The translations under genes and the position numbers were made by a program. From positions 41,789 to 105,788 of IMG/VR virus record IMGVR_UViG_3300020187_000015: a DNA stretch of 64,000 nt, one strand, 5' to 3'. The DNA comes from a virus. Positions 51,001 to 59,706 of this stretch are shown piece after piece. Numbering within the stretch: the first letter of the stretch is position 1; every line of letters begins with the position of its first letter. Below the pieces are notes generated by a model that searched no databases, was not told the DNA's origin, and saw nothing but the letters and a program-made list of their open reading frames with translations.

Positions 51001-53813
51001 GGCGCATTTCTTGCCTGCTCGGCTAAACTTGGCTGTATTATTGCTGGTGGACCAGCGACTTCAGGGACAAGCCTTGTTTTTCCCTTTAAGTCCGTTTGTC
51101 CAGTAAAAGTAAATCTGCTATTTCTAAGGTCCCCAGTAAATCCAGTTGATCCAGGATTATAAATTGGATCACCTACTGGTCTAAATTTCCCTTTATCATT
51201 TTTAACAAAAGGTTTTTGTGTCGGAGATACTCTAGTCCTTTCATCAGCACCGCTTGGTGGTGTTTTTGGTGTATCTCTACCAAAACCTCTAGTAGCCTGT
51301 TGTGCAGCCATAGAAGTTTGTTCAGCAGCAGCCTGTCTCAATAGTGTTGGAATTTTAAAGCCTTGACCAGAGGCTAAACCAGCTTCAATTCTTGAAATTT
51401 GTCTTGGAGTTAAAGGCTGTCCTGCTCTCAGCCTTCTTTCCATTTGTTTAATTTCTGTATCGCCTAAGTTGACCCTGCCTGAGGATTGACCAAAAGGAAA
51501 AGGATCGGTTACATCAAGATTGACCCTGCCTTCTGCAAAATTAGGTATATAGGTAGCTCCCCCAGCTCTAACCCTTCTTATATCAGAGAGTTTTATATTT
51601 TTAGTTACTTGTTCGCCACCCTGCATACCTCTAAGAGTAACCATCTGATTCTCCCTTTGGTATTGCTTCCAGCTAGAATACCCCTTAGGAGGCGGCTTTC
51701 CAGCCTTAGATGACTGAGCAACCATAGATGAATGCTGAACCCCTGAAAGCTGTCTAACTGAGTCATATTTCTTACTGTAGTAGCTTACAGACTGAAACTT
51801 GGTGTTACCCATCAGAAGCTTGCTAATGCCATCCCTAGAGGCCTTGTAGGTCAATCCCTTAACCATAGGGATCTTACCTCTGGCAAAGTTTCCACCCATA
51901 GAGCTAATAGCAGAAGATCCTGCCATATCTCTATTCAATACAATGTCGCCATTTTTATTAGGTATTAAAATCTCATCACTATTCAATACGGCTGGCCCAA
52001 TCTTGCCCTTTCCATAATTGAATGAATTTACTACTTTTACTTGCGCGTTTGAACTAGCTCCACCAACGCCATTACTGATCGCCCTTTTTTCATTTTCTAT
52101 TGCTCCCCCCAAAGTTCCTCCAGCAAAACCTTTTGCTCTTCCTCCTTTCCTACTTACGTCTCCAGTAAAAACAGATCCACCAAGAGATACACCCTGTCTC
52201 GACAAGCTTTGCGCAGTTCTAATCGAACTAGCTTCTAAGGCTTTTTGCGCAGCAAGTTGTTTAGTCAGCAAGCCTAATATAATTTGTTCTTTTTGTGCCT
52301 GCGAAGTTGCTAATTCTAGTTGTTTTAACTCGGAAGAGGTAGCTTGAGCTAACAAGCTTTGAATAACTCTCTGATTTGCTATTCGTTTTTCTGAAACTTT
52401 GTTTATACCACTGAGTTGAAGCAAACTTGCGCCACCCTGAGTGAATACATTTTTTAAAGTATTGGCAATAATTGCCAAGCCAGTTACAAATGCAGGACCA
52501 GTCAAGACTTTCACAAACCCTTCAGCAAGTGGCGCTAAAAGCTTAAGATCATTAGCTAGTAAAATTACGTCCTTGGTAATATTCGCCAAAAAGGACCCAC
52601 CTCCAATATCATTGCCTTGAAGAGCTTCTAGCAATACATTTATATCCGTTACAATAGACTTGAAGAAGTCTTGAAGCCCAGCCTTTCCAAGGCCTGCAAA
52701 AATTTGACCTATATTGTTAGATATTTGATTACTAATACCCTCAATAGTTTGATTGTAAGCTAAGTTGGCTATAATAGCTTCATTAGTTGCCTTAGTCGCA
52801 GCGTCTGTCGCTCCTCCAGCAATACTTTGTTGGGATGCTAAATCTCTAAATAGGGCCGACAATTTTGAAACCTGGAACTGGCCAGCAACAACTGTAGATA
52901 TTTGAGTGGCAAGACTTCTTTCCCCGTCCTTTTGAGCTTGACTAATGGCTACAGATGCTGCTACTAAGTTATCAAAGGTCGAGGCACTTTCATCAACAGC
53001 GACCCCAAGTTCTTTCAACTGTGCAATTCTAGTAGGTAAATTAAGTCTAGTTAAAGCAGTCTTCAGACCTTGACCAATAGTAGCGCCACCCAAACCAGTT
53101 CTTTGTTTTATCGCAGTAATGAAACCCAGCAATTCTTCAAACGATATGCCAGCATCCTGAGCAACGGATGCCGATCTAGAAACCGCATCAATTAGATCTG
53201 TAGAAGAAACCGCAAAAGCAGTTTCAACTGCTCTTAACTTATTTATGACTTCAGTAGTCGTTATAGCAGAGGATGCAAAACCATTAACAACCGCAGTTAA
53301 ACCAGAAATTGCTTTTTCTGTGTTTAAAGTTGTTAGTCGAGTTAATATCAGAGCGTCACTTGTTCTCTTTAGAGTTTGCTCTACGCTCAAGCCCTGTCTG
53401 GCAAATTCCTGTGCAGTTTCAGCTACTCTTTGAAATCCCTGACCAGTATTCTTAGCAACCTTAAACAGCTCGTCACCAAACTTCGATATCGTATCGCTAC
53501 TTCTTCCGAAGATGGAGTTAATAGCATTCAAGCTACTTTCCACCTGTACTACGGTGGTAGCCAATTCTAGGAAGGCTCTTCTTACCCCTTCAATGACGGC
53601 CACAGAAGCACCGAAAGCGATGACACGGGCATTAGAAGCTTCAAGTGATTTAGTAAACTCATTTGCCTTGCCTGTAATTCTGCCTAAAGCCTGCTCACTT
53701 CGCTTTGTGTCAATTATAACTTTACGTTTTTCAAGACCACGCAACTGAGCATTAAACTCTCTTGTGTTTGAGAGTTTTACTTCCGCTAATATTTCTAAAT
53801 CAGATCTAGCCAT
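48045..53813 (-). CDS. Tape measure protein (1922 aa)
   Basis: The N-terminal 400 residues match the TP901-type tape measure domain (VESSLNAINSIFGRSSDTIS, VAETAQEFARQGLSVEQTLK, DLIDAVSRSASVAQDAGISF, LGFITAIKQRTGLGGATIGQ). About residues 1120-1180 contain a glycine-zipper membrane-like stretch (ASGALGGAATGASVGAFSGN, IAIGAGVGGLLGGVSAALS) that could enter the host membrane. The rest is Gln/Ala-rich coiled coil. By the usual 0.15 nm per residue, the tail would be near 290 nm. A GTGTAATA box lies 10 bp before the ATG, behind the tube terminator. Confidence 0.88.
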   Translation of the reverse strand: MARSDLEILAEVKLSNTREFNAQLRGLEKRKVIIDTKRSEQALGRITGKANEFTKSLEASNARVIAFGASVAVIEGVRRAFLELATTVVQVESSLNAINSIFGRSSDTISKFGDELFKVAKNTGQGFQRVAETAQEFARQGLSVEQTLKRTSDALILTRLTTLNTEKAISGLTAVVNGFASSAITTTEVINKLRAVETAFAVSSTDLIDAVSRSASVAQDAGISFEELLGFITAIKQRTGLGGATIGQGLKTALTRLNLPTRIAQLKELGVAVDESASTFDNLVAASVAISQAQKDGERSLATQISTVVAGQFQVSKLSALFRDLASQQSIAGGATDAATKATNEAIIANLAYNQTIEGISNQISNNIGQIFAGLGKAGLQDFFKSIVTDINVLLEALQGNDIGGGSFLANITKDVILLANDLKLLAPLAEGFVKVLTGPAFVTGLAIIANTLKNVFTQGGASLLQLSGINKVSEKRIANQRVIQSLLAQATSSELKQLELATSQAQKEQIILGLLTKQLAAQKALEASSIRTAQSLSRQGVSLGGSVFTGDVSRKGGRAKGFAGGTLGGAIENEKRAISNGVGGASSNAQVKVVNSFNYGKGKIGPAVLNSDEILIPNKNGDIVLNRDMAGSSAISSMGGNFARGKIPMVKGLTYKASRDGISKLLMGNTKFQSVSYYSKKYDSVRQLSGVQHSSMVAQSSKAGKPPPKGYSSWKQYQRENQMVTLRGMQGGEQVTKNIKLSDIRRVRAGGATYIPNFAEGRVNLDVTDPFPFGQSSGRVNLGDTEIKQMERRLRAGQPLTPRQISRIEAGLASGQGFKIPTLLRQAAAEQTSMAAQQATRGFGRDTPKTPPSGADERTRVSPTQKPFVKNDKGKFRPVGDPIYNPGSTGFTGDLRNSRFTFTGQTDLKGKTRLVPEVAGPPAIIQPSLAEQARNAPKNFSKELKEYNYKDFKKQFAAGAVPSGFRGDAAPFAEFKRRLRLELIEAELKKESKSQGKSLSFEELNRSKEGRELANKIKNAGLVNFKQIEKGTRNAVQQSLLADAQTQLEKSGTGRFGFDSGLEKKAKGILNSSTGKKLTPESRAKFNESVQSRKIARGQRLQGAGFGLSFAGALAAPVIGQGIAKVSGNERAGSIASGALGGAATGASVGAFSGNPLGIAIGAGVGGLLGGVSAALSTATDDASKYSKSLGEQQDFYKKNIASAQAYVNAQFRLNDAFESGTASGKQIAALFSDIQRTFNDFQNDPNLGKSERGRKLKQDFVTATPEERRGILDELQREGQSKIRTASTQKAFDDFATKSKDRRATIEKETETIRGVGQFAFGAPITRVTNQDQLDLSKITEDEVSLFIGGLLADIDLDNVDFSTLEKSGSNLQRLIALGLEKETAKAFALQFDTNKLLSNLFKKVIGDGSIKTNIIEQQAAAAITDANFKVAGANRDSDAASSNLFQAQAGQSAADRITQRGEVSRASNLAQNKLEFLSRQGFDQTRKKQDLQISNLKTALTDGLKDLNLGASGGVQSAFKDRLSTFTPEQRAEVSPILERVANEGASISDINSLIGKTDDKDLKQELAKLAIELAGNRDALVANTNQSLADTVALNQQAENQRVAQAALNDLGSKTGGQNLSQLFGEDRAANSLTEEIRTGMRKTFLGLGQYGGDNGANPVREVLADKNSPEAQALKGAADVIREQFNLVTRSKAEGGQLTDEQSKRARSIFERELSKGDRTPEGLADLPGRLERVFDRLSDQGVRLDLDELVKIETNTGEEIGGFEVINQGLGDIVESLREVSPTLGSLLSKVTPTEGRLPGAPPVVEGGNESATAADSAANVLAALKIQEAEAVINRDAIATLVEKLNANTLTQQQFIEASNNLSQKIAEGVIKTTDVVTNIDIKLPEGSIARLGSVEEAVEEFRRNLESIVDTISE

Positions 53814-53823
53814 GCCTATATAC

Positions 53824-53831
53824 TATTACAC
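53824..53831 (-). promoter_or_regulatory. GTGTAATA late-promoter-like box
   Basis: Minus-strand GTGTAATA, 10 bp, then the ATG of the tape measure gene at 53813. It starts right after the T run of the terminator at 53833-53867, so a promoter is needed here. This is the strongest context for the box. Confidence 0.55.
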
Positions 53832-53832
53832 T

Positions 53833-53867
53833 AAAAAAAAGCCCACTGATAAAAAAATCAATGGGCT
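53833..53867 (-). terminator. Terminator after the tail tube gene
   Basis: On the minus strand AGCCCATTGAT, a T6 loop, ATCAGTGGGCT (one G-T pair), then TTTTTTT. An 11-bp stem. The plus strand also has a T-rich run after the hairpin, so it may work both ways. Confidence 0.9.
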
Positions 53868-53893
53868 TTGTTTTTTAAATGAATATTTAAAAT

Positions 53894-55123
53894 TTATGAA
53901 CGACCTGCGTATCTCGCAGCAAGTTCTGCTGTTTTGACGGCTCCACTGAAGAATATGCCTTTTCCAGTTTCATCAACAGTACCAAGTGGGACTTGGAATG
54001 TTACAGAACCGTTTCTTGCAGATCCGATATCAAGAGATGTATTTTCCGATTCGAAGGTAGCACCTCTAACAAAAATAGCGAATTGATCTGTATCTACCGA
54101 ATTACCAGTACTTCCAGCAGTTACAATACTAAAGTCAAACTCAGTGTTCGATGTGCCGTTGAATAGATCAACAAGAGAACCTGTTGACATATCAGTGACA
54201 TTAAAATCGAAGCTTACTGTTCCATCGATTGGTGTTTGCAATGGGCGAGCAAAAACGAATTGACTTCCTAGTCTTTCAAGGTTGTCACGAGCAACTGGAA
54301 TGCTAACGGAAAACGAATTGATATTCGATTCTGTAATGTTAACACCCATGTTACCCGAAAGAGCATTGATGTTAAGTTTAATTCCACCTTGTTTGATGAC
54401 CGCTGGCATTGTAGAACCTGCACCAGCAAAAGCTCCAGTGGAGTCTTGTGAGATTGCAGGAATATCATATTGCCACCCAGTAACCTTGTCTCCATTTTCT
54501 GGGAAAATTGCTGGAGAAATGTTGCCAGTACTATTAGAATTAACTACGTAATTAGAACCTTCAACAGAAACTGTAGATTCCATGAACCCACCAACACTTG
54601 CGCTAACTTCATAATTAGTTATGAAGCCATTCGACAAGCAAACTACAAAGTCCTCTGAATCGGCAGAGGTATCTCCATAAACGGACTTACCTTCTGGGAC
54701 GAATTGTGCGAAATAGTTCTTGGAATCATTTGTAGAATCAAAGAATCCAGACAAGCAATTTCTCAAGCCACTTACATTTCCAGCAATAGTGGAAGTTTCA
54801 AGGGACACTGGAAATCCAAGAATAGCTTCGTTCAATCCATTATTAGTGAAATAAGTGAAATCGAAGGTTGGGGTAGGTGCAGAAGTAGCTAATTTGGCAA
54901 GAGTGGTAGCTTGTCCAAATTGATTAATGTTCTGAAGAGGGTTGTCGAAAGAGTCGGAGAACGACTGTACTCTGAATAGTGGTCTGATTTGGTTATCACC
55001 GCTTGATCCACTTAATAGATTGGTGTAACCGTAAAGACCATCTGCAAAGTGTCTGCCAGTTGCTGGCGAAGGGCCTACAAATAGGCCAGCACTTTCATAT
55101 CTTGTTTGAATTCTTTTTGCCAT
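53894..55123 (-). CDS. Tail tube protein, putative (409 aa)
   Basis: A beta-rich protein without Cys-rich or enzymatic motifs (YESAGLFVGPSPATGRHFAD at the start, SVSIPVARDNLERLGSQFVF in the middle, and a C-terminal strand region ending AELAARYAGRS). It is located between connector genes and the tape measure, has its own strong terminator and comparatively rich codon use, as expected for an abundant tube subunit. The identification is by position and composition, not by a recognised motif. Confidence 0.6.
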   Translation of the reverse strand: MAKRIQTRYESAGLFVGPSPATGRHFADGLYGYTNLLSGSSGDNQIRPLFRVQSFSDSFDNPLQNINQFGQATTLAKLATSAPTPTFDFTYFTNNGLNEAILGFPVSLETSTIAGNVSGLRNCLSGFFDSTNDSKNYFAQFVPEGKSVYGDTSADSEDFVVCLSNGFITNYEVSASVGGFMESTVSVEGSNYVVNSNSTGNISPAIFPENGDKVTGWQYDIPAISQDSTGAFAGAGSTMPAVIKQGGIKLNINALSGNMGVNITESNINSFSVSIPVARDNLERLGSQFVFARPLQTPIDGTVSFDFNVTDMSTGSLVDLFNGTSNTEFDFSIVTAGSTGNSVDTDQFAIFVRGATFESENTSLDIGSARNGSVTFQVPLGTVDETGKGIFFSGAVKTAELAARYAGRS

Positions 55124-55179
55124 AGTTTTAAAAAAGTTGGGTTATAATAGTTAATACATTTTATTTGCGAAATTGTGAA

Positions 55180-56016
55180 TCATTTTCTTGGGAACCTATA
55201 AGCTATAATCGAAAATTCTGCATAGCCTATATTAAACTCTGAAAATTCATTATCTACACTATTTGTAGAGTTTATAGTCACCTTATCAATATAAGCTTTT
55301 TCATACCCACCGCTAAATGCTGCGTTGATATCATTGTAGCTATATTCTGGATCTTTTAAGTCACCCTTAAAGTCCCAAGGTATTTTTTCAAAGTCTCCTA
55401 CCGAAAAGTAATTTTCCCTCAAATCTCTAAATATAGATAAAGCTCCATCCAAATCATAGTAATTATCAGTTAAAACTAAAGTCTGTAAGTTATAAGTTAC
55501 TTCATCTAGGCCACCAAATGCGAGAGGCTCGCTAGAGCTATTTTTAGAACTGACTATAATGCATGGGGCATTTATTCTCAAATTATTAGATCCAGTTAAA
55601 AAGTTCAACGGGTCCTTGGACCTAAAAGCTTCTCTCAATAAAACCTGAGTTTCATTTTCTGGTTTAAAGTATACGTTAAAGTCCTTGTATGCGAATGCTC
55701 CCGACACTGGAGAGTCTCCAAAGTCTTCATGATAAGCGCCACCATTTAAAAAGTCTATAGACAATCCACTAGTACCTCTATTCACCTCTTCGCCATTTAC
55801 ATAAACTCCACTTGGGATTATAGCACCAGTAATTGAGTGATCATAAACCCACTGACCATAAGGACTATTTGAAAAGGTTAGTCCATTAATATTATTTTGA
55901 TCGTTTGGGTAAAAAATTCCAGTAGTATTAGTAAAAGCCTGCCCCTTCTCTAAGAGCCTGTTTTCTAGATATAGAGTAAAATAAGACCCTAGCTTATGAT
56001 CGTATTGCGGTATCAT
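55180..56016 (-). CDS. Putative tail terminator / neck protein (278 aa)
   Basis: A mixed alpha/beta protein (LGSYFTLYLENRLLEKGQAF, GQWVYDHSITGAIIPSGVYV, YAEFSIIAYRFPRK). No motif gives a family. It sits between the 188-aa connector-like gene (ATGA overlap) and the tube gene, the usual site of the tail terminator. Function by position only. Confidence 0.45.
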   Translation of the reverse strand: MIPQYDHKLGSYFTLYLENRLLEKGQAFTNTTGIFYPNDQNNINGLTFSNSPYGQWVYDHSITGAIIPSGVYVNGEEVNRGTSGLSIDFLNGGAYHEDFGDSPVSGAFAYKDFNVYFKPENETQVLLREAFRSKDPLNFLTGSNNLRINAPCIIVSSKNSSSEPLAFGGLDEVTYNLQTLVLTDNYYDLDGALSIFRDLRENYFSVGDFEKIPWDFKGDLKDPEYSYNDINAAFSGGYEKAYIDKVTINSTNSVDNEFSEFNIGYAEFSIIAYRFPRK

Positions 56017-56579
56017 CTATTCCCCCCTCTAAGTTTTGTTTCAAAAATATCTCTTAATCTGTCTAGATACGAACTATCTCTTGGCTCACTCTCCCTGTTT
56101 ATTGAGTTTTTAATCTGATAACCAAGCTCAGACCTACCAGCACCTGGCTTAAATAAGAATTTTTCAATACTTCCTAGCCCCTCCTGCAACGCTTGCACCC
56201 AAGTCTTTGCAGTCCACGGTAGACTCAATCGATCATCATTATAAATTTCTGGCCTTGATGGATATTGTATTTGAAACTTGTAAAATGCTCTATTTTTATC
56301 TCTAGTAGTGCTAGGCCTAGTATTCAGTTGAATTTTTTCTTCGAAAGATTCTTTTATATCTTGCACTGGATTTTGTGATGGCTCTAAGCCGAAGTAACCT
56401 CTTGTTTTATCATCAGACTGAACCATTTGTGACGACCTATCAGAGCCAACCTCCGACAAAAACTGCCTCTTAGATCTTTTGAAATCGGCAGACATTTTTT
56501 TTATTGCGCTAGACCTAGCCTTTCTTCCAGTTAAGGCTTTCGTAATTTTCTTATTTATCTGTGCCTTGAAGATTGCCAT
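56013..56579 (-). CDS. Neck / tail-completion-like protein (188 aa)
   Basis: Basic N-terminal half (FKAQINKKITKALTGRKARS, FKRSKRQFLSEVGS) and a C-terminal helical part (LPWTAKTWVQALQEGLGSIE, RSELGYQIKNS). It resembles HK97 gp10-type tail-completion proteins in layout, but this is not proved. It overlaps both neighbours. Confidence 0.45.
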   Translation of the reverse strand: MAIFKAQINKKITKALTGRKARSSAIKKMSADFKRSKRQFLSEVGSDRSSQMVQSDDKTRGYFGLEPSQNPVQDIKESFEEKIQLNTRPSTTRDKNRAFYKFQIQYPSRPEIYNDDRLSLPWTAKTWVQALQEGLGSIEKFLFKPGAGRSELGYQIKNSINRESEPRDSSYLDRLRDIFETKLRGGNR

Positions 56580-57022
56580 TAGTTAATTTTCTCTAGGAAG
56601 TAAGTGTAGAAGTTATTTTGCAGTAAGCCGTGTCTTCTTGGTTCTGAAATTAAATCATAAAACTCTTCATCCCAATAAACGTCCTTTGAGTCTTCTAAAA
56701 AATCTCTTCCCGTTATATCAGTTACTAGCTTAATTCTAGGGCTTGCTGCAACACTACCCTGATTTCCGTCTATTGGCTTAAATTCAGTACCTCTGTCTAG
56801 ATAATATGCCCTAGCCAAAAACATTCCACTGGTTTGAGTTTCAACAGTTTTACTATTCTCAATGCTATTTTGATAATAAGAGTTATGAGCGCTACTCTCA
56901 CTAATAACAGTAGTAGTACCTTTTTTGATAGCAAATAATTTGTTTTTACTAGCAAAAAAATTATGCAAACTCATCATTCCATCATTAACACTATCTTGCT
57001 GACTGTCGGTCAATACTATCAT
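56579..57022 (-). CDS. Head-closure-like protein (147 aa)
   Basis: MIVLTDSQQDSVNDGMMSLH then a beta-rich core (GMFLARAYYLDRGTEFKP, SPRIKLVTDITGRDFLEDSK). The size and position between two connector genes match head-closure proteins. No diagnostic motif seen. The start overlaps the stop of the 151-aa gene. Confidence 0.45.
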   Translation of the reverse strand: MIVLTDSQQDSVNDGMMSLHNFFASKNKLFAIKKGTTTVISESSAHNSYYQNSIENSKTVETQTSGMFLARAYYLDRGTEFKPIDGNQGSVAASPRIKLVTDITGRDFLEDSKDVYWDEEFYDLISEPRRHGLLQNNFYTYFLEKIN

Positions 57023-57477
57023 TAATACTTGAAGCCAGTTAAATTCTCTTGAGGGTCTCTTGGTCCAGACCTATTATATTTATATAGATTTACTAAATCC
57101 GTAGACCTGCTATCCATATCTCTAGCAATTTTATATATCTCCACAGAGGAATCCTTACTCTTTTCAAAAGTAACTGAACTTTCGTCATCCTTTATAGAGA
57201 CAATGTTTCCGCCACTAGAGCTTTTTATTAAGATATCCCTAGATAGATTTGTATAATACTCAACATAGTATAGAGACTTTAAGATGTCTTTTTCGTCTTG
57301 ATGTAATAGAGGTGCATATTCTCCAGAATTTAAACTGTAGTTAGTAGAAATCTTATTGTTTAATTTCCCGACGTTGTATTCTAGCCAAAGGTTTATTCTA
57401 TTTTGACTTGGTTCGCTAGGGAAATTTAACTCTTGATGAAGCTCATAAGCAACTCCTGTTAATTGGTACGTAGACAT
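57022..57477 (-). CDS. Head-tail connector-like protein (151 aa)
   Basis: A helical protein (YELHQELNFPSEPSQNRINL, LHQDEKDILKSLYYVEYYTN) with a C-terminal polar tail, similar in size and order to gp6/gp15-type head-tail adaptors. It carries a CTGTAATA box 6 bp before the ATG. Function by position. Confidence 0.5.
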   Translation of the reverse strand: MSTYQLTGVAYELHQELNFPSEPSQNRINLWLEYNVGKLNNKISTNYSLNSGEYAPLLHQDEKDILKSLYYVEYYTNLSRDILIKSSSGGNIVSIKDDESSVTFEKSKDSSVEIYKIARDMDSRSTDLVNLYKYNRSGPRDPQENLTGFKY

Positions 57478-57483
57478 AACTAT

Positions 57484-57490
57484 TATTACA
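57484..57490 (-). promoter_or_regulatory. TGTAATA late-promoter-like box
   Basis: Minus-strand CTGTAATA, 6 bp, then the ATG at 57477. It keeps TGTAATA of the consensus but has C in the first position. Confidence 0.4.
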
Positions 57491-57512
57491 GTTAAAAAAC
57501 CCTACAAAGAAA

Positions 57513-57836
57513 TTAAATCCCCTTCTTCAGAACTTCATCTAGCTTCTTTTGTTTGGTCTTAGTCAGCTTTTTTGATAAATCTTGATTCATCAATTGGCCA
57601 GTAGATTTTCTGAATGCAGCCAAGCATTTTTTTTCAAAAGTTTCTCTACCTTTCAAGGATCTGTTTGGCTTAATACCAAATTCTTCTAAACCATGCCTAT
57701 ATAGTTTTTCCATAGGCATCTTACTAATAAGAATTTTATAATCCAAAAACTGAGAAACACCTGCTACTGACTTTTTATTACCCAAAGCGCTTACCAAAGT
57801 ATCACTGCCATTAATTTTTCCATTAATTTTTTCCAT
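57513..57836 (-). CDS. Small basic protein (107 aa) after the capsid gene
   Basis: The likely start is the ATG at 57836 (MEKINGKINGSDTLVSALGN), just after the capsid terminator. A longer frame upstream only shadows the capsid gene. The protein is Lys-rich and ends with TKTKQKKLDEVLKKGI. No family recognised. A TATATAATA run lies just before the start. It may be an internal head protein or a connector accessory (position only). Confidence 0.5.
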   Translation of the reverse strand: MEKINGKINGSDTLVSALGNKKSVAGVSQFLDYKILISKMPMEKLYRHGLEEFGIKPNRSLKGRETFEKKCLAAFRKSTGQLMNQDLSKKLTKTKQKKLDEVLKKGI

Positions 57837-57888
57837 ATTATTATATACAGGTGTAGCGTCCTTTTGGGAAAATTCTAAACTTAGGCAC

Positions 57889-57916
57889 AAAAAAATCCCG
57901 CCATTTCTGACGGGAT
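57889..57916 (-). terminator. Terminator after the major capsid gene
   Basis: On the minus strand ATCCCGTC, a 6-nt loop, GGCGGGAT (one G-T pair), then TTTTTTT. It lies 21 bp past the capsid stop. Confidence 0.9.
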
Positions 57917-57936
57917 TAGTTTTGATTTTATTAGTT

Positions 57937-59076
57937 CTAGATCGCGATAGCGAAGAGGTTTCTTGGCTCAACGCTAAGATAACCTGCTTCAGTTGTTCCG
58001 TAGAATCCAACCTTACCTTCTCTGGCAACAAACTGGTTGTCAGGAAGAGCATTGAATGTCGAACCACTTTCACTGTCGTTGATTTCAACCTTAACAAGAC
58101 CGTTAACATCAACAGATCTGTTGATACCAAGAACGATTTGCTCAGTAGCACCATTGAATTGTGCTGTACCAGTTCCTGCATTATCAGGATAAGCATTAGA
58201 ACCTGCAAACGCATCGAAGATGGTATTGAAGTCCTGACCTACGCCCATTTCAACCATTTGGATGATGTTGCAACCATACAGGGTTGGGATACCAGCAGCA
58301 CCATACACTTCGTTACGAAGCGAATCAGGAGCAGCAATGCCGTCCTCTGTGTTAGCAGGAGCGCCACCATCAGCAGCAACAGTATTCATTGGGTTATAAG
58401 CGATAGCGCGAATGTCTTCAACGATTTCAGGAGAAACTAGCAGATCAGTAATGCCACGAGCGCCCGAAGCGTTAGGAGTTCCGCCAAGAGCAGAAGTAAC
58501 GATACGAGAAGCAAGAGTTTCAAGTCGGTTCAAGTCGGCAAGAACGAATCTGCCAGCTTGGTGCGAACGAGTAACGTGATACTGATCGTTAGTTTGAACA
58601 TTAGCAACCGAATCAAGGATTGGCTGGATGCCTTGGCGCTTCATCTTGAAGCGAACTTCGTTGATCATCTTGCGAATACCATTTTCAGCGTGTTGAATAC
58701 GTCCAGCCTTAAGATACTTACGATACATTGCGATAGCAGCTGTAACTACGAAAGTAGTGAAGGGGATGTCATCAGCACCAGTCAATTGGCTGTATGCAAG
58801 ATCGCCTGGTTGGCTAGAGAATGTTACACGAACATAGTCTGGCTTATCGACGTTATAAAAATCATCGAGAGGAATAGTGCGAGGCTCAAACTCTCCAACG
58901 GAAATAGTATCATACAAAGAATCGATGATATTAGTTTCGTCAAGAACCTTTCTTGCAAGAGGGCCAACTAGGTTTGCGAAAACCTTCATTGCTTTTGCAG
59001 AAGTTTCCTCGTCACTCGAACCCATTGCCTTAATAAGGGCGATTTGTTCTGGTTTTTCTTTTAGTTTAATTTTCAT
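57937..59076 (-). CDS. Major capsid protein, HK97-like (379 aa)
   Basis: Residues 50-110 (IIDSLYDTISVGEFEPRTIP, YNVDKPDYVRVTFSSQPGDL) and a long helix-rich middle (YRKYLKAGRIQHAENGIRKM) followed by GITDLLVSPEIVEDIRAIAY fit an HK97-type major capsid protein. The codon use is richer in G/C than in neighbours and the gene has its own terminator, as expected for the most expressed gene. The N-terminus is long and charged. Position after the protease-scaffold and decoration genes supports the call. Confidence 0.8.
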   Translation of the reverse strand: MKIKLKEKPEQIALIKAMGSSDEETSAKAMKVFANLVGPLARKVLDETNIIDSLYDTISVGEFEPRTIPLDDFYNVDKPDYVRVTFSSQPGDLAYSQLTGADDIPFTTFVVTAAIAMYRKYLKAGRIQHAENGIRKMINEVRFKMKRQGIQPILDSVANVQTNDQYHVTRSHQAGRFVLADLNRLETLASRIVTSALGGTPNASGARGITDLLVSPEIVEDIRAIAYNPMNTVAADGGAPANTEDGIAAPDSLRNEVYGAAGIPTLYGCNIIQMVEMGVGQDFNTIFDAFAGSNAYPDNAGTGTAQFNGATEQIVLGINRSVDVNGLVKVEINDSESGSTFNALPDNQFVAREGKVGFYGTTEAGYLSVEPRNLFAIAI

Positions 59077-59095
59077 TTTAGTAATAACTTATATT

Positions 59096-59683
59096 TTAGA
59101 GTGACAGTTGGATGAGAACATCAGACTGACGAGTGCCAGTGCTTGAGATAACTTTTCCGATTTGAAGAGCAGCGGCAGGAACAGCGCCTGTAACAACAAC
59201 AGATGTATCAACAAGAGCAAATGTGCCAGCAGCTCCAGCCTTAAGACCAGAACCAGGAGCAGGAGTACCACCATTGACTTGATTTGCATCAATCCAAAAT
59301 AGACCTTCTGTAGCAATTTGAACTGGCTTGCCAGAAGCAACGTAACCATTTTCGTCAGCCCAACGTTTGTTGAAGCCATCGACTTTATTCCCGTTAGCGT
59401 CTACAGTAGCAGTGCCTTCGAGGGTGATGCCAAGAACCTGAGCAGAAGTATCTCCTGCTGCGGCTTTAGCGACTGAATATGGAGCTACTTGCTGATTGCT
59501 GTAGATACCATCATAGGAACCTCCTACTGGGGATGAGCTGTAATAAGTGTCACTGTCAGGATCGTACGAAGAAACCTTAACGAGATGACCAGCCTGACCA
59601 GTGAAGTCCGTGCGGAACTCAGAAACGATCTTATGAGGAGGAACGTTGCGAGTTGGTTTTAGGATTAGGTCTTTATATGCCAT
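59096..59683 (-). CDS. Head decoration-like protein (195 aa)
   Basis: A Gly/Ala/Thr/Val-rich beta protein (DFTGQAGHLVKVSSYDPDSD, QVLGITLEGTATVDANGNKV, GYVASGKPVQIATEGLFWI, VVVTGAVPAAALQIGKVIS). It resembles capsid decoration proteins with K-G-x-V-x-I-type strands. It lies directly before the major capsid gene. Codon use is like that of the capsid gene, suggesting an abundant protein. Confidence 0.62.
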   Translation of the reverse strand: MAYKDLILKPTRNVPPHKIVSEFRTDFTGQAGHLVKVSSYDPDSDTYYSSSPVGGSYDGIYSNQQVAPYSVAKAAAGDTSAQVLGITLEGTATVDANGNKVDGFNKRWADENGYVASGKPVQIATEGLFWIDANQVNGGTPAPGSGLKAGAAGTFALVDTSVVVTGAVPAAALQIGKVISSTGTRQSDVLIQLSL

Positions 59684-59706
59684 AATTTATTTTTTTTATG
59701 TTTTTT

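Noticed and set aside
57837-58214. Longer upstream extension of the 107-aa gene
   Set aside because: It would run through the capsid terminator and into the capsid gene in another frame. The ATG at 57836 is the natural start.
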